Assembly: GCA_964640535.1 (NCBI GenBank)
Contig: CAZXFS010000006.1
Span: 35,981-99,980, forward strand
Origin: Alloprevotella sp964640535
GTDB taxonomy: Bacteria; Bacteroidota; Bacteroidia; Bacteroidales; Bacteroidaceae
Direction: 5' to 3'
DNA: 64,000 nt
The notes below the pieces were generated by a model. That model searched no databases. It had not been told where the DNA came from and worked only from the letters and a program-made list of their open reading frames with translations. Made by a program: the position numbers and the translations under genes. Below are positions 25,522-34,507 of the stretch, piece by piece. How positions within the stretch are numbered: the stretch's first letter is position 1; the number at the start of each line of letters is the position of its first letter.

Positions 25522-25935
25522 TTATTTTCGTCGTTCCATATACGACTGCAAGATAATGGTGGCACTGATTTCGTCCACCAGCGCCTTGTCTTGCCGCCGC
25601 CCGCGCCGCAGCCCGGCGTCGAGCATCGTGCGGTGTGCCAAGACTGAGGTGAAGCGCTCGTCCCATCGAACGATATCCATCTCGGGACACATATGCTGTA
25701 ACCGCCCGATGAAGGCCTCCACACGTTGTGCGTTTTCGGAAGGAGTACCATCCGTCTGCCGCGGCCATCCCACCACGATAGTATCTACCGTCTCGCGCGC
25801 CAGATAGTCGCGGAGGAAGGTGAGAAGTTCCGCCGTAGCCACCGTTGTGAGGCCACCGGGGATAATCTGTGCCGGGTCTGTCACTGCCACCCCGGTACGT
25901 TTCCGCCCATAGTCTATTGCTAATAGTCTTCCCAT
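25522..25935 (-). CDS. ruvX: RuvX/YqgF-family putative Holliday junction resolvase
   Basis: A short RNase H-fold nuclease, 137 residues, implicated in Holliday junction resolution or 16S rRNA 5' maturation. The N-terminal catalytic segment LLAIDYGRKRTGVAVTD (residues 3-19) carries the first acidic residue, VVGWPRQTDG the middle conserved loop, and the end DKALVDEISATIILQSYM the last acidic residues. It is the first gene of ruvX-def-TPR-rlmD. A TATCTTTG box ends 8 bp before the ATG, which suggests a nearly leaderless mRNA. Confidence 0.93.
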   Translation of the reverse strand: MGRLLAIDYGRKRTGVAVTDPAQIIPGGLTTVATAELLTFLRDYLARETVDTIVVGWPRQTDGTPSENAQRVEAFIGRLQHMCPEMDIVRWDERFTSVLAHRTMLDAGLRRGRRQDKALVDEISATIILQSYMERRK

Positions 25936-25943
25936 AGTGTTGA

Positions 25944-25999
25944 CAAAGATAGTGCAAACGAGTGAAGTGGAAAAGCAAGGCGGCTTGTTTTTTCATTTC
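25944..25999 (-). promoter_or_regulatory. ruvX promoter with upstream palindrome
   Basis: On the minus strand: TATCTTTG (25944-25951) as the -7 box, preceded by CACTCGTTTGCAC. This sits next to a palindrome with 16-bp arms (25964-25999, about 13 of 16 pairs), whose inner CTTGCTTTT end overlaps the likely -33 region. It is strongly similar to the element before the PBP gene (45948-46003). The palindrome may serve as an operator, an upstream terminator, or both. Confidence 0.65.
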
Positions 26000-26188
26000 C
26001 GACGGCATGCCTGCGTGTCCCGCGACAGTGCTTCTCGGCGAGGGACGCCGAAAGCCGCCGCCTTCGTCCCGGCCGGACACTGCCCGCCTACGGCCGAAAA
26101 GGTACAAGTTTTGGGAACGCATACCTATCCTCCTCACGTTCCTCTTTTCGACGTCGACTTCATTCTTCAGAAAAATATCGAACCGGCA

Positions 26189-26227
26189 AAAAGGGGCAAG
26201 CGCCGAAATACGACGTTTGCCCCTTTT
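26189..26227 (-). terminator. pgk terminator
   Basis: Inverted repeat with arms AAAAGGGGCAA/TTGCCCCTTTT around a loop of about 15 nt, 22 bp downstream of the pgk stop. On the minus strand the second arm ends in a T run. Confidence 0.85.
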
Positions 26228-26248
26228 GGTAGAAGAGAATGCTTGTTA

Positions 26249-27499
26249 TCAGCCCTTGATAGCGGCAATACCCGGCAGTACTTTGCCTTCGATAGCCTCG
26301 AGCAGGGCACCACCACCGGTAGAGATGTAGCTCACCTGGTCGGCCATACCGAACTTGTTGATGCAAGCTACACTGTCGCCACCACCAATCAGCGAGAAAC
26401 CACCTTCGGCCGTAGCCTTCGCAATCGCATCGGCGATAGCACGGGAGCCGCCGGTGAAGTTGTCGAATTCGAAGACACCGGCAGGGCCGTTCCACAGGAT
26501 GGTCTTGGCACCGTCGATAGCCTGAGCGAAGAGCTTGCGGGTCTCGGGACCGGCATCCAGGCCTTCCCAGCCTTCGGGAATTTCTCCCACGGGGACAACC
26601 TGCGTATTGGCATCGTTGGAGAAGCTGTCGGCAGCAATGCAGTCCGTACCAAGCACGAGGTTCACGCCCTTAGCCTTGGCCTTGGCAATGATGTCGAGCG
26701 CCAACTGCAGCTTATCTTCCTCGCAGATAGAGAGACCGACATGGCCACCCAGTGCGCGAGCGAAGGTGTAGGTCATACCGCCGCAGAGAATCAGGTTGTC
26801 GACCTTGTCCATCAGGTTCTCGATGATGCCAATCTTCGTCGACACCTTGGAGCCACCCATAATAGCGGTGAAGGGATGCTGAATGTTGTTGAGGACATTG
26901 TCAACAGCCTTCACTTCTTTCTCCATCAGATAGCCCAGCATCTTGTGGTCGGCGTCGAAGTTGTCGGCGATAACAGCCGTAGAGGCGTGCTTGCGGTGAG
27001 CGGTACCGAAGGCGTCATTGACATAATAGTCGGCATACGAAGCGAGCGTCTTGGCAAAAGCCTTCTGGCTCTTCTTCATCTCGTCCTTAGCGGCAGCATA
27101 GGCGGGATCTTCCTTGTCGATGCCGACGGGCTTACCCTCTTCTTCGGCATAGAAGCGCAGGTTCTCCAGCAGAAGCACCTCGCCACCCTTCAGAGCAGCG
27201 GCAGCCTCGGCAGCCTTGGCACAGTCGGGAGCAAAAGCGACGGGAACGCCGAGAGCATCGCTCACGGGCTTAACAATCTGGCTCAGGGAGAATTTAGCAT
27301 TCACCTTGCCTTTGGGCTTGCCCATATGGCTCATGATGATGAGCGCACCACCGTCGGCGAGGATTTTCTTAAGCGTAGGCAGTGCACCGCGAATGCGGGT
27401 GTCGTCAGTCACCTTGCCGTTCTCATCGAGGGGCACATTGAAGTCCACACGTACGATGGCTTTGGCGCCATTGAAGTTACAAGTGTCAATCGTTACCAT
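26249..27499 (-). CDS. pgk: Phosphoglycerate kinase
   Basis: Interconverts 1,3-bisphosphoglycerate and 3-phosphoglycerate, making ATP in glycolysis. The N-terminal substrate site KAIVRVDFNVPLDENGKV and the downstream SHMGKPKGK are present. The nucleotide loop (MGGSKVSTKIGIIENL) and the C-terminal GGGDSVACINKFGM with ISTGGGALLEAIEGK complete the fold. 416 residues, as expected. The longer frame to 27592 adds an unrelated tail; I use the ATG at 27499. A TACTTTTG box at 27623-27630 and the terminator at 26189-26227 make it a single-gene unit. Confidence 0.97.
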   Translation of the reverse strand: MVTIDTCNFNGAKAIVRVDFNVPLDENGKVTDDTRIRGALPTLKKILADGGALIIMSHMGKPKGKVNAKFSLSQIVKPVSDALGVPVAFAPDCAKAAEAAAALKGGEVLLLENLRFYAEEEGKPVGIDKEDPAYAAAKDEMKKSQKAFAKTLASYADYYVNDAFGTAHRKHASTAVIADNFDADHKMLGYLMEKEVKAVDNVLNNIQHPFTAIMGGSKVSTKIGIIENLMDKVDNLILCGGMTYTFARALGGHVGLSICEEDKLQLALDIIAKAKAKGVNLVLGTDCIAADSFSNDANTQVVPVGEIPEGWEGLDAGPETRKLFAQAIDGAKTILWNGPAGVFEFDNFTGGSRAIADAIAKATAEGGFSLIGGGDSVACINKFGMADQVSYISTGGGALLEAIEGKVLPGIAAIKG

Positions 27500-27622
27500 T
27501 GTGATTTCTATAGTTTTATCTGTAAATAAAATACTACGTGATACGCCTTCTCCTACAGCCGGTAGTGGGAACATCGGCCGTCGGTAGGGCACGAAGCTGT
27601 CGGAGACGCCGGCAGTTCACCG

Positions 27623-27630
27623 CAAAAGTA
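27623..27630 (-). promoter_or_regulatory. pgk promoter -7 box TACTTTTG
   Basis: TAnnTTTG match on the minus strand, immediately beyond the trp operon terminator; leader of about 120 nt to the pgk start. Confidence 0.6.
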
Positions 27631-27631
27631 C

Positions 27632-27668
27632 AAAAAAACTCTTACATAGCGGTGCGCACAACCACCGC
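27632..27668 (-). terminator. trp operon terminator
   Basis: On the minus strand a GCGGTG/CACCGC hairpin (27649-27668) is followed by a seven-T run (27632-27638), 24 bp past the trpA stop. It separates trpA from the pgk promoter. Confidence 0.65.
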
Positions 27669-27691
27669 CAAACACAAAATCTCGCTTGGCA

Positions 27692-28462
27692 TTACTGTTC
27701 CAGCGCTGTACGTAAGGCGCTGACGGCCTCCTGCGGCGTCGGACAGCTGTCGAGGAGCGTGACGAACTTGGAACCTACAATTACGCCGGAAGAATAGGCC
27801 TCGGCACTTTGGCGGGTGGCACGGTTGGAGATGCCAAAGCCCACCAGGAAGGGGTGACGGAGCTGCATCGACTGCAAACGGGAGAAATAGGCCTCACGGG
27901 CGGCATCGAACGACTGCTGAGCACCGGTGACTGCAGCAGAGCTCACAGCGTAGACAAAGCCCGACGTGGCGGCATCAATGCGCCGGATGCGTTCCTCGGG
28001 GGTTTCCGGAGTAACGAGGAAGATGGGGGTGAAGCCCTCCGGGACAAGGGAGGCATATTCACGCTCATAGACGTCGATAGGGAGGTCGGGGATGATGACA
28101 CCATCGATGCCTCGTTCCACACAGGCCTGACAGAAGGCTTCGAAGCCGTAGTGAAGGATGGGATTGAGATAGCCCATCAATATCAAGGGGATGTGGATAT
28201 CGCGGCGCACCTCGGCGAGGTCGTCAAAGAGGCGGTGCAGACTCATGCCCTGCCGCAGGGCTGTGGTGGCGGCCTGCTGAATCACGGGGCCGTCGGCCAG
28301 AGGGTCGCTAAAGGGAATTCCTATCTCGACCATATCGACACCACCGTCCTGCAAGGCCCGGAGGGTGTCGAGGGTGCCGTCGACAGTGGGATGTCCGGCA
28401 CAGAAATAAACCGACAAGATGCCGGTGGGCTTTTGCTGAAAGAGTTGTTGTATGCGATTCAT
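27692..28462 (-). CDS. trpA: Tryptophan synthase alpha subunit
   Basis: Cleaves indole-3-glycerol phosphate to indole and glyceraldehyde-3-phosphate; indole is channelled to TrpB. The conserved VDMVEIGIPFSDPLADGPVIQ (about 39-59, with catalytic Glu and Asp) and LILMGYLNPILHYG are clear, and GFGISNRA near the phosphate site is intact. 256 residues. Last gene of the trpBEGDCFA operon, 60 bp after trpF. Confidence 0.97.
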   Translation of the reverse strand: MNRIQQLFQQKPTGILSVYFCAGHPTVDGTLDTLRALQDGGVDMVEIGIPFSDPLADGPVIQQAATTALRQGMSLHRLFDDLAEVRRDIHIPLILMGYLNPILHYGFEAFCQACVERGIDGVIIPDLPIDVYEREYASLVPEGFTPIFLVTPETPEERIRRIDAATSGFVYAVSSAAVTGAQQSFDAAREAYFSRLQSMQLRHPFLVGFGISNRATRQSAEAYSSGVIVGSKFVTLLDSCPTPQEAVSALRTALEQ

Positions 28463-28522
28463 CGCTTGTTTTATGCTTTAGGTATTTCTACAAAATGAGT
28501 GCGTCTCCATTGAAAAGAAGTG

Positions 28523-29170
28523 TCATCGACGCTTCATCCACTCTACTACGAAGCGACGCAGCAGAGCGGCGTCTTTCACTCCCGGCGACACCTCGAAGCA
28601 ACTGTTCAGATCGAGGCCACGCCACCGGGGATGGTGGAAGGTCGTGAGCGCAGGGAGAGCCTCCAGCCCGATACCGCCCCCCAGAAGGAAGGGCACATCG
28701 GCATCGTAATGCTGCAGCACCTGCCAATCGAAGGTTTTCCCGCTCCCCCCATGGGTGGCCGTGGGGGTGTCAAAGAGGAAATAGTCTACGGCATCCGCAT
28801 AGTCGGGCACCCGGCGGAGCGACGAGGTGTCACCGGGCAGGACGCGCACCACCGTTTTCCCCGCGTTGCGCAAGCCACGGCAGAACGCCGACGACACCTC
28901 GCCATGGAGCTGCACAATCTCCAGCCCATAGGCTGCGGCGACCTGCTGCACCTCCTCTTCCGAAGGGGATACAAAGACGCCGACACGGTGGGCCGTCTGC
29001 GGCAGATAAGCGGGCGGAAAGGCGGTGGCAGCCCGGGGTGAAGGGGGATAGAAGATGAAACCCGTCCAGAGAGTGTCGACGGGGCCGGCCGGGGCAACGA
29101 GGGGAACCAAGGTTTCCTCTACTGCGCGGATATTCTCGGCGTCACGCAGGCCACATACTTTAATAATCAT
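28523..29170 (-). CDS. trpF: Phosphoribosylanthranilate isomerase
   Basis: Amadori rearrangement of phosphoribosylanthranilate to CdRP in tryptophan synthesis. Opens with MIIKVCGLRDAENI, which contains the catalytic Cys; the catalytic Asp is in DYFLFDT. The GGIGLEALPAL and LDLNSCFEVSPGVKDAALLRRF segments bind phosphate. 215 residues. I use the ATG at 29170; the frame extends upstream into the trpC 3' region without homology. It is a separate gene here, not fused to trpC as in E. coli. Confidence 0.95.
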   Translation of the reverse strand: MIIKVCGLRDAENIRAVEETLVPLVAPAGPVDTLWTGFIFYPPSPRAATAFPPAYLPQTAHRVGVFVSPSEEEVQQVAAAYGLEIVQLHGEVSSAFCRGLRNAGKTVVRVLPGDTSSLRRVPDYADAVDYFLFDTPTATHGGSGKTFDWQVLQHYDADVPFLLGGGIGLEALPALTTFHHPRWRGLDLNSCFEVSPGVKDAALLRRFVVEWMKRR

Positions 29171-29189
29171 AGTACGTTCTCTCCTTCTC

Positions 29190-29981
29190 TTACTCCTTGC
29201 GGCGCAGCGCTTCCACATAAACGCGCAAAGCCTCACCGGGATGGGGCGTACGCATAAAGGCTTCGCCGATTAACAACCCGCGATATCCTGCCTGCAAGAT
29301 GCGACGGGCATCGTCGGGATTCAGCAGACCGCTCTCCGAGATGGGAAGCGCTGAGGCGGGTAAGTTATCGAAGAGCTGCAGGGAACGTTCCGGATTTGTC
29401 ACAAAATTCTTGAGGTCGCGATTGTTCACGCCGATGACGTCGACGGCCTCGCTGAAGGCATCAAGTTCCGAAGCCTCATGGATTTCCAACAAGACCTCCA
29501 ACCCGCTGTCGTGGGCCACGCGCGCCAAGGCATGACAGCGCTCCGCCCCAATAGCGGCGGCAATCAGCAGGATGGCGTCGGCGCCGCAGACGCGAGCCTG
29601 CCATATCTGTGCCTCGTCGATGATAAATTCCTTACATAGGATGGGACGATCCGTCAGCGTACGCGCCTGACGGATATCCTCCATGCCGCCCCCAAAGAAG
29701 GGGGTGTCGGCCAAGACGGAGAAAGCGCTGGCACCGGCGGCCTCATAAGCGGGGATGACATCGGCCACACGGGCGTCGGCATGGATATCGCCCTTCGAGG
29801 GCGAGCGCCGCTTAAACTCGGCGATAATACCGCCGCCGGGAGCGTCGGCCAACGCACGGCGCAGACTGTGATGCCGCGTCACAGCCTCGGCGGAGCGTTG
29901 CAAAGCGGCAATGTCGTTGTCGGCACGCAAAGCGCGGACATAGTCGGCCTTCTCGGCCAATATCTTGTCGAGTATCGTCAT
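29190..29981 (-). CDS. trpC: Indole-3-glycerol phosphate synthase
   Basis: Closes the indole ring from CdRP. A TIM barrel with the family motifs IIAEFKRRSPSKGDI (catalytic Lys), FSVLADTPFFGG, PILCKEFIIDEAQI, LLEIHEASEL, IGVNNRDLKNF and SESGL. 263 residues from the ATG at 29981, which overlaps the trpD stop as ATGA, indicating translational coupling. The longer frame to 30134 is an artefact of the overlapping trpD region. Confidence 0.96.
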   Translation of the reverse strand: MTILDKILAEKADYVRALRADNDIAALQRSAEAVTRHHSLRRALADAPGGGIIAEFKRRSPSKGDIHADARVADVIPAYEAAGASAFSVLADTPFFGGGMEDIRQARTLTDRPILCKEFIIDEAQIWQARVCGADAILLIAAAIGAERCHALARVAHDSGLEVLLEIHEASELDAFSEAVDVIGVNNRDLKNFVTNPERSLQLFDNLPASALPISESGLLNPDDARRILQAGYRGLLIGEAFMRTPHPGEALRVYVEALRRKE

Positions 29982-30985
29982 GACGGGGCGGAGGAGTTGA
30001 GTGCAACAAAGCGGCGGAAGGCGGCGACGGCTTTTCCGCTGTCGAGAGAAGTCTCGGCCTCGGCCAAACAGTCGATCAGTGTCTTCTCCGGACAAATGGC
30101 ATGGATGGCAACAGCCGCATTGGCAACGACGCAATGACGTTGCGCAGCGGTAGACGTGCCCTCCAGAACGGCATCGAAGATGGCGGCGGCCTCATCGGCC
30201 GTAGCGCCGCCAAAGAGTGCTTCCGACTGTACGGTCTCCAACCGGAGGTCGGCGGGGCTGTAAAGCTTCTCACCCTGCGGCGTGACGAGCTTGAAGTCAC
30301 TCGTCAGCGATACCTCGTCATAACCGTCGATACTGTTGACGACGGCATATCCTATGTTCAGGCGTCCCAACACGCCGGCATAGAGCCGCTGCTGCGTGAG
30401 GGTGGCCACGCCCAACAGTTGATAAGCGGGCCGCGACGGGTTGACCAACGGGCCCAAGAGGTTGAAGATGGTCTTAAAGCCCAGGGCACGACGCAACGGG
30501 GCGACAGCGGCCAAAGCGGGATGGAACAAAGGGGCATGGAGGTAGGCCACGCCGCTCTCGGCGATGGAGCGTTCCAGCCGCTCGGCGTCGTTCGTAAATT
30601 TTATGCCGTGATGTTCCAAAACGGTACTGGCGCCGCTCACGGAGGTAGCGGCATAGTTCCCATGCTTAGCCACCTTATAACCGGCACCGGCTACCACGAA
30701 GCAGGCGCAGGTAGAGATATTGAAGGTATTCTTCCCATCGCCGCCGGTTCCTACAATATCGATGGCTTTGTAGGCGGAGAGATCAATGGCAACGGCGCGC
30801 TCTACCAGAGCGCTCCGGAATCCCAGGAGTTCGTCAACGGTGACGGGGCGCAGCGCATAGGCGGCCAGGAAGGCGGCCACCTGTGCCTCAGCATAGCGAT
30901 GCTCACTGATGCCGCCCAATACGTCATGGGCCTCATCCATAGTGAGTGCTTCGTGCTGAAAGAGTTTTTCAAGAATAGTTTTCAT
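29978..30985 (-). CDS. trpD: Anthranilate phosphoribosyltransferase
   Basis: Joins anthranilate and PRPP. Key motifs: DIVGTGGDGKNTFNIST (PRPP and anthranilate binding, about residues 75-91), KHGNYAATSVSGASTVLE and NLLGPLVNPSRP. 335 residues from the ATG at 30985. It is not fused to trpG. It overlaps trpC by 4 bp and follows trpG by 28 bp. Confidence 0.96.
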   Translation of the reverse strand: MKTILEKLFQHEALTMDEAHDVLGGISEHRYAEAQVAAFLAAYALRPVTVDELLGFRSALVERAVAIDLSAYKAIDIVGTGGDGKNTFNISTCACFVVAGAGYKVAKHGNYAATSVSGASTVLEHHGIKFTNDAERLERSIAESGVAYLHAPLFHPALAAVAPLRRALGFKTIFNLLGPLVNPSRPAYQLLGVATLTQQRLYAGVLGRLNIGYAVVNSIDGYDEVSLTSDFKLVTPQGEKLYSPADLRLETVQSEALFGGATADEAAAIFDAVLEGTSTAAQRHCVVANAAVAIHAICPEKTLIDCLAEAETSLDSGKAVAAFRRFVALNSSAPS

Positions 30986-31013
30986 GAGAGAAGGGTTTCT
31001 ATAGGAGGGTGCT

Positions 31014-31622
31014 TCATGATTTGACGAAGCGGCCCTTGACAAAGTTACGAATGATGATACGCCCCTCCGGACTGAGGACGCTCTCCGGATGGAACTGGAT
31101 GCCGTGGACGTCGTAGACGCGATGACGTAGGGCCATGATTTGACCTTCCTCACTGAGGGCCGTCACTTCAAGACAGTCGGGCAGTCCGTCCTGCGCTACC
31201 ACCCACGAGTGATAACGCCCCACGCTGAGGGGCGACGCCAAGCCGTCGAACACATAGTCGGCACGGCAGATACGAACCGGCGTCTGTACACCGTGGAAGA
31301 CCTGCGAAAGGTTTTCCAGACGGGCGCCAAAGACTTCTCCGATGGCTTGATGCCCCAGGCAGATGCCCAATATCGGCTTCCGGGAAGCATAGGTGCGGAT
31401 GGTGTCTTTCAGCAATCCCGCCTCATCGGGAATTCCCGGACCGGGCGAGAGGACAATCTTGTCGAAATCGGCGAGGTCGTCGAGCCGAAAGCGGTCGTTG
31501 CGAAACACGCGGACGAGAGCCCCTTCTTCCTCCAACAGCTGAAACAGGTTGTAGGTAAAGGAGTCATAGTTGTCTATAAGGGCCACGGTGGGCGCGGCCG
31601 CAGAATATTGTGTGTGTGACAT
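31014..31622 (-). CDS. trpG: Anthranilate synthase glutamine amidotransferase component
   Basis: Class I glutamine amidotransferase giving ammonia to TrpE. The catalytic triad is visible: Cys in LGICLGHQAIGEVFG, and His/Glu in DVHGIQFHPESVLS. SPGPGIPDEAG and IDNYDSFTYNL are standard. 202 residues from the ATG at 31622. In some bacteria the same subunit also serves PabB; I see no pabB here. Confidence 0.95.
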   Translation of the reverse strand: MSHTQYSAAAPTVALIDNYDSFTYNLFQLLEEEGALVRVFRNDRFRLDDLADFDKIVLSPGPGIPDEAGLLKDTIRTYASRKPILGICLGHQAIGEVFGARLENLSQVFHGVQTPVRICRADYVFDGLASPLSVGRYHSWVVAQDGLPDCLEVTALSEEGQIMALRHRVYDVHGIQFHPESVLSPEGRIIIRNFVKGRFVKS

Positions 31623-31632
31623 AAGGAAGGGG

Positions 31633-33078
31633 CTATTTCTCATTTTCCTCGTTCGCCGGCGACTCCGCCAGCACGATAGCACGCCGCAAGGCGCCGAGTT
31701 TATTGTTTACTTCTTGCAATTCATAGTCTTCGTTGCTGGCTGCCACAATGCCACCGCCGGCCTGAAACGTCAGCGTACCGTTACGGCTCACAAAGGAACG
31801 GATGGTGATGGCTTGATTGAGCTGCCCGTCGAGACCGATAAAGCCGATACAACCGCCATAAGCGCCGCGGCAATGGGGCTCGTATTCGCTGATGAGTTGG
31901 AGTGCTCTCACCTTCGGCGCCCCCGAGAGGGTTCCGGCGGGGAACGTGTCGGCCAACAGACGGATGGGATTGGTGCCTTCACGCACCTCGCCGCTCACAC
32001 GGCTCACCAAATGGATGACGTGACTATAAAACTGGGTATCCTTGAAGAAGTCCACCTTCACACCCTTGCAATTACGGCTCAGGTCGTTGCGCGCCAAGTC
32101 TACCAACATCACGTGTTCGGCATTTTCCTTAGGGTCGGCGTGCAAGGCGGCGGCAGCAGCCTCATCTTCCTCCTTGGTGGCACAACGGCGTGTGGTCCCT
32201 GCGATGGGATCGATATACGCCCGATTTCCCTCAATGCGACAGTGTGTCTCCGGCGAAGAGCCGAAGATGCGGAAACCGCCGAAGTCGAAGTAAAACAGAT
32301 AAGGAGAGGGATTGATGCGACGCAACGCACGATAGACGCGGAAGTCATCGCCCACATAGTGCTGACTGAAACGCCGCGAGAGGACTATCTGAAAGACATC
32401 GCCGCGACGACAGTGCTGTATGCCGCGACGGATATTGGCCTTATGCTCCTCATCGGTCAATGTGGAGGTCACTTCACCCACGGCATGGAAGTCATAAAGG
32501 GCATAGTCGCCACCACGCAAGGCGCTCACCACTGTGTCCATACCGCTCTCCTGACCTTCTGAGAGGAGTTCCAGCAGCACCAATTCATCGCGGAAACCGT
32601 TAAACACCAAGAGATAGCGGTAGAGTATATAGAGAATATCCGGGGCGTCATTGTGAGGGTCTGTCGTATCTTTAACGGCAATCTGTTCGAAATAGCGCAC
32701 GGCATTGAAGCCGGTATAGCCATAGAGTCCGACATAGGAAGTATATTCACCACTCACCTGAAAACGGGAAATGAAGTCCTGCATAGCAGCAGCCACATCA
32801 TACTGTTCGGTGAGGGGATGCTGCTCGGTATGCCCGTCGGGAAAGCGGAGAGTGGCGATGCCGTGCCCCATACTGATAGAGGCCAACGGGTCTAAGCCGA
32901 TAAAGGAACGATTGTTTTCCGCCCCATGGTAATCGGAGCTCTCCATCAGCACGCTCTGCGGGAAGAGGTCACGCACCTTGAGGTAAGTGCCTACCGGCGT
33001 GGTGAGGTCTCCGGGAAGGGCGCGCGCAGCCACGCGATAGCTATATCGGGAGGAAGATATGGATTGAGGGTCTTTCAT
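31633..33078 (-). CDS. trpE: Anthranilate synthase component I
   Basis: Makes anthranilate from chorismate with TrpG, the committed step. The N-terminal SVLMESSDYHG is the LLESx-type tryptophan-binding motif for feedback inhibition. The C-terminal chorismate-binding region has the expected segments (DIQ-type FQIVLSRRFSQ, IDPIAGTTRRC, ENAEHVMLVDLARND, GTLSGAPKVRAL, AYGGCIGFIGLDG and TFQAGGGIVAAS). 481 residues. trpE is 8 bp after trpB and 10 bp before trpG. Confidence 0.97.
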   Translation of the reverse strand: MKDPQSISSSRYSYRVAARALPGDLTTPVGTYLKVRDLFPQSVLMESSDYHGAENNRSFIGLDPLASISMGHGIATLRFPDGHTEQHPLTEQYDVAAAMQDFISRFQVSGEYTSYVGLYGYTGFNAVRYFEQIAVKDTTDPHNDAPDILYILYRYLLVFNGFRDELVLLELLSEGQESGMDTVVSALRGGDYALYDFHAVGEVTSTLTDEEHKANIRRGIQHCRRGDVFQIVLSRRFSQHYVGDDFRVYRALRRINPSPYLFYFDFGGFRIFGSSPETHCRIEGNRAYIDPIAGTTRRCATKEEDEAAAAALHADPKENAEHVMLVDLARNDLSRNCKGVKVDFFKDTQFYSHVIHLVSRVSGEVREGTNPIRLLADTFPAGTLSGAPKVRALQLISEYEPHCRGAYGGCIGFIGLDGQLNQAITIRSFVSRNGTLTFQAGGGIVAASNEDYELQEVNNKLGALRRAIVLAESPANEENEK

Positions 33079-33086
33079 TCTCTTCT

Positions 33087-34295
33087 TTATTTTTCAGCAT
33101 CAGCCACGGTATATTCCGCCGCATGAGCTAGATAAGTATCAATATCTTTGTCGCCGCGTCCACTGAGGGTCAGTACCACCACATCGTCACGCTGCAACGT
33201 CAGGTGGTCCAGAGCGGCCAGAGCATGCGCCGACTCCAGTGCCGGCAAGATACCGTCAGCGCGATTCAGCGCATAAGCGGCACGGAGGGCCTCGTCGTCG
33301 GTAATGGCCAACGCCGTGGCACGGCCGGAGCGCACCAGATGGGCATGAAGCGGACCGATGCCGGGATAGTCCAGACCGGCAGAGATGGAGTAAGGCTCTA
33401 CCACCTGCCCGTCTTCATCTTGAATGATGAGCGAGCGGAAGCCATGGAGCACGCCTTCTGTCCCAACGGTCAGCGTGGCGGCCGTCTGCGGGGTATCGGC
33501 ACCCATACCGCCGGCCTCTGCCAATACAATCTTCACGTCGGTATCGTCGAGGAAGTGGAAGATGGTGCCGGCAGCATTCGAACCGCCGCCAATGCACGCC
33601 ACCAGATAGTCGGGCGTCTCACGGCCTTCTTTTTCCTTCAGCTGAAGACGTATCTCCCTACTGATGACACTCTGCATACGTGCCACCAAGTCGGGATAAG
33701 GATGCGGGCCCATGGTGGAACCTATCAGGTAATACGTATCCTGGGGATGACAGCACCAGTCGCGGATGGCTTCGTTGCATGCGTCTTTCAAGGTGCGATT
33801 GCCGGTCTCCACCGCTACCACCTTGGCACCCAGCAGACGCATCTTCTCCACATTGGGCCGCTGACGGGCAACGTCGAGAGCGCCCATATAGACGGTGCAC
33901 GGCATATTCATCAGAGCGCATACGGTGGCGGTGGCCACGCCATGCTGTCCGGCGCCGGTCTCTGCCACGATACGGGTCTTTCCCATACGTTGTGCCAACA
34001 GAATTTGTCCGATAGCATTATTGATTTTATGGGCGCCGGTGTGGTTGAGGTCTTCCCGCTTGAGATAGATTTTACATCCATATTTACGACTCAACGAGGC
34101 GGAGAGATACAACGGCGAGGGGCGTCCCACATAATCACGCAACAGGGCGTCATACTGTTGTCGGAAGTCTTCGCTGTCGATGATACGACGATAGTTCTCT
34201 TGCAAGGCTTTCACACAGGGCTGTAGTATCTCCGGGATAAAGGAACCGCCGTAGCGGCCGAAATATCCTTCATCACTCACTTGGTAGAGGCTCAT
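33087..34295 (-). CDS. trpB: Tryptophan synthase beta subunit
   Basis: PLP enzyme that joins indole and serine to give tryptophan. The PLP lysine is in LNHTGAHKINNAIGQ (about residues 85-99), AETGAGQHGVATAT follows, and the phosphate loop is CIGGGSNAAGT. 402 residues, the standard TrpB1 type. First gene of the operon, so trpB leads; order BEGDCFA is seen in other Bacteroidales. The attenuator ends about 45 bp before its start. Confidence 0.97.
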   Translation of the reverse strand: MSLYQVSDEGYFGRYGGSFIPEILQPCVKALQENYRRIIDSEDFRQQYDALLRDYVGRPSPLYLSASLSRKYGCKIYLKREDLNHTGAHKINNAIGQILLAQRMGKTRIVAETGAGQHGVATATVCALMNMPCTVYMGALDVARQRPNVEKMRLLGAKVVAVETGNRTLKDACNEAIRDWCCHPQDTYYLIGSTMGPHPYPDLVARMQSVISREIRLQLKEKEGRETPDYLVACIGGGSNAAGTIFHFLDDTDVKIVLAEAGGMGADTPQTAATLTVGTEGVLHGFRSLIIQDEDGQVVEPYSISAGLDYPGIGPLHAHLVRSGRATALAITDDEALRAAYALNRADGILPALESAHALAALDHLTLQRDDVVVLTLSGRGDKDIDTYLAHAAEYTVADAEK

Positions 34296-34340
34296 ATTTT
34301 TTCTTTTAATAGGTTTTGTCGGATGAATCGGGTTTGTCGA

Positions 34341-34448
34341 AAAACAAAAAGCGGCCTGTCGTAAGTTGAACAGACCGCTTTATTTATCATTTCCGGGTGC
34401 TTCAGTTAGGGATACACCGTTTCAACTTACGACTATTGAAGTAGTAAG
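34341..34448 (-). promoter_or_regulatory. trp operon transcription attenuator (alternative hairpins plus terminator)
   Basis: On the minus strand, read from the leader peptide toward trpB. Hairpin 1:2 at 34426-34448 is CTTACTACT/AGTCGTAAG (8 of 9 pairs, 5-nt loop). Antiterminator 2:3 pairs GTCGTAAGTTGAA (34421-34433) with TTCAACTTACGAC (34358-34370), 13 perfect base pairs. Terminator 3:4 has arms AAAGCGGTCTGT (34370-34381) and ACAGGCCGCTTT (34348-34359), one G-U pair, and a T-rich tract to 34341. The 2:3 pairing covers the terminator loop and the inner stem bases, so the two forms compete. All parts are read directly; the mechanism is inferred from the classical trp model. Confidence 0.88.
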
Positions 34449-34486
34449 CGGCGCCACCAGAACTTATTCACCTTGTTGTTTGTCAT
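34433..34486 (-). CDS. trpL: trp leader peptide, 17 residues, tandem Trp
   Basis: An ATG at 34486 opens a 17-codon frame, MTNNKVNKFWWRRLLLQ, ending in TAG at 34433-34435. Trp residues 10 and 11 are encoded by adjacent TGG codons. A ribosome stalled there would cover the 5' arm of hairpin 1:2, which begins 6 nt downstream, and so free the antiterminator. Two Trp in 17 residues directly before trpB is very unlikely by chance. Too short for standard gene finders. Confidence 0.88.
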   Translation of the reverse strand: MTNNKVNKFWWRRLLLQ

Positions 34487-34507
34487 TGCTAATTTCTTTT
34501 CTGCTGG

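Larger units (their letters stand above)
25936..26248. other. Gene-free stretch between pgk and ruvX
   Basis: It holds the ruvX promoter with its palindrome (25944-25999) and the pgk terminator (26189-26227). The long plus-strand frame that runs through here is the antisense shadow of pgk. Nothing else is supported. Confidence 0.6.

Noticed and set aside
24893..26137. 414-codon fusion of an N-terminal region to peptide deformylase
   Set aside because: The upstream part overlaps ruvX in another frame and has no homology; the real deformylase starts at 25447.
25937..27529. Plus-strand 530-codon open frame
   Set aside because: Antisense shadow of pgk; long antisense frames are common in GC-rich coding DNA.
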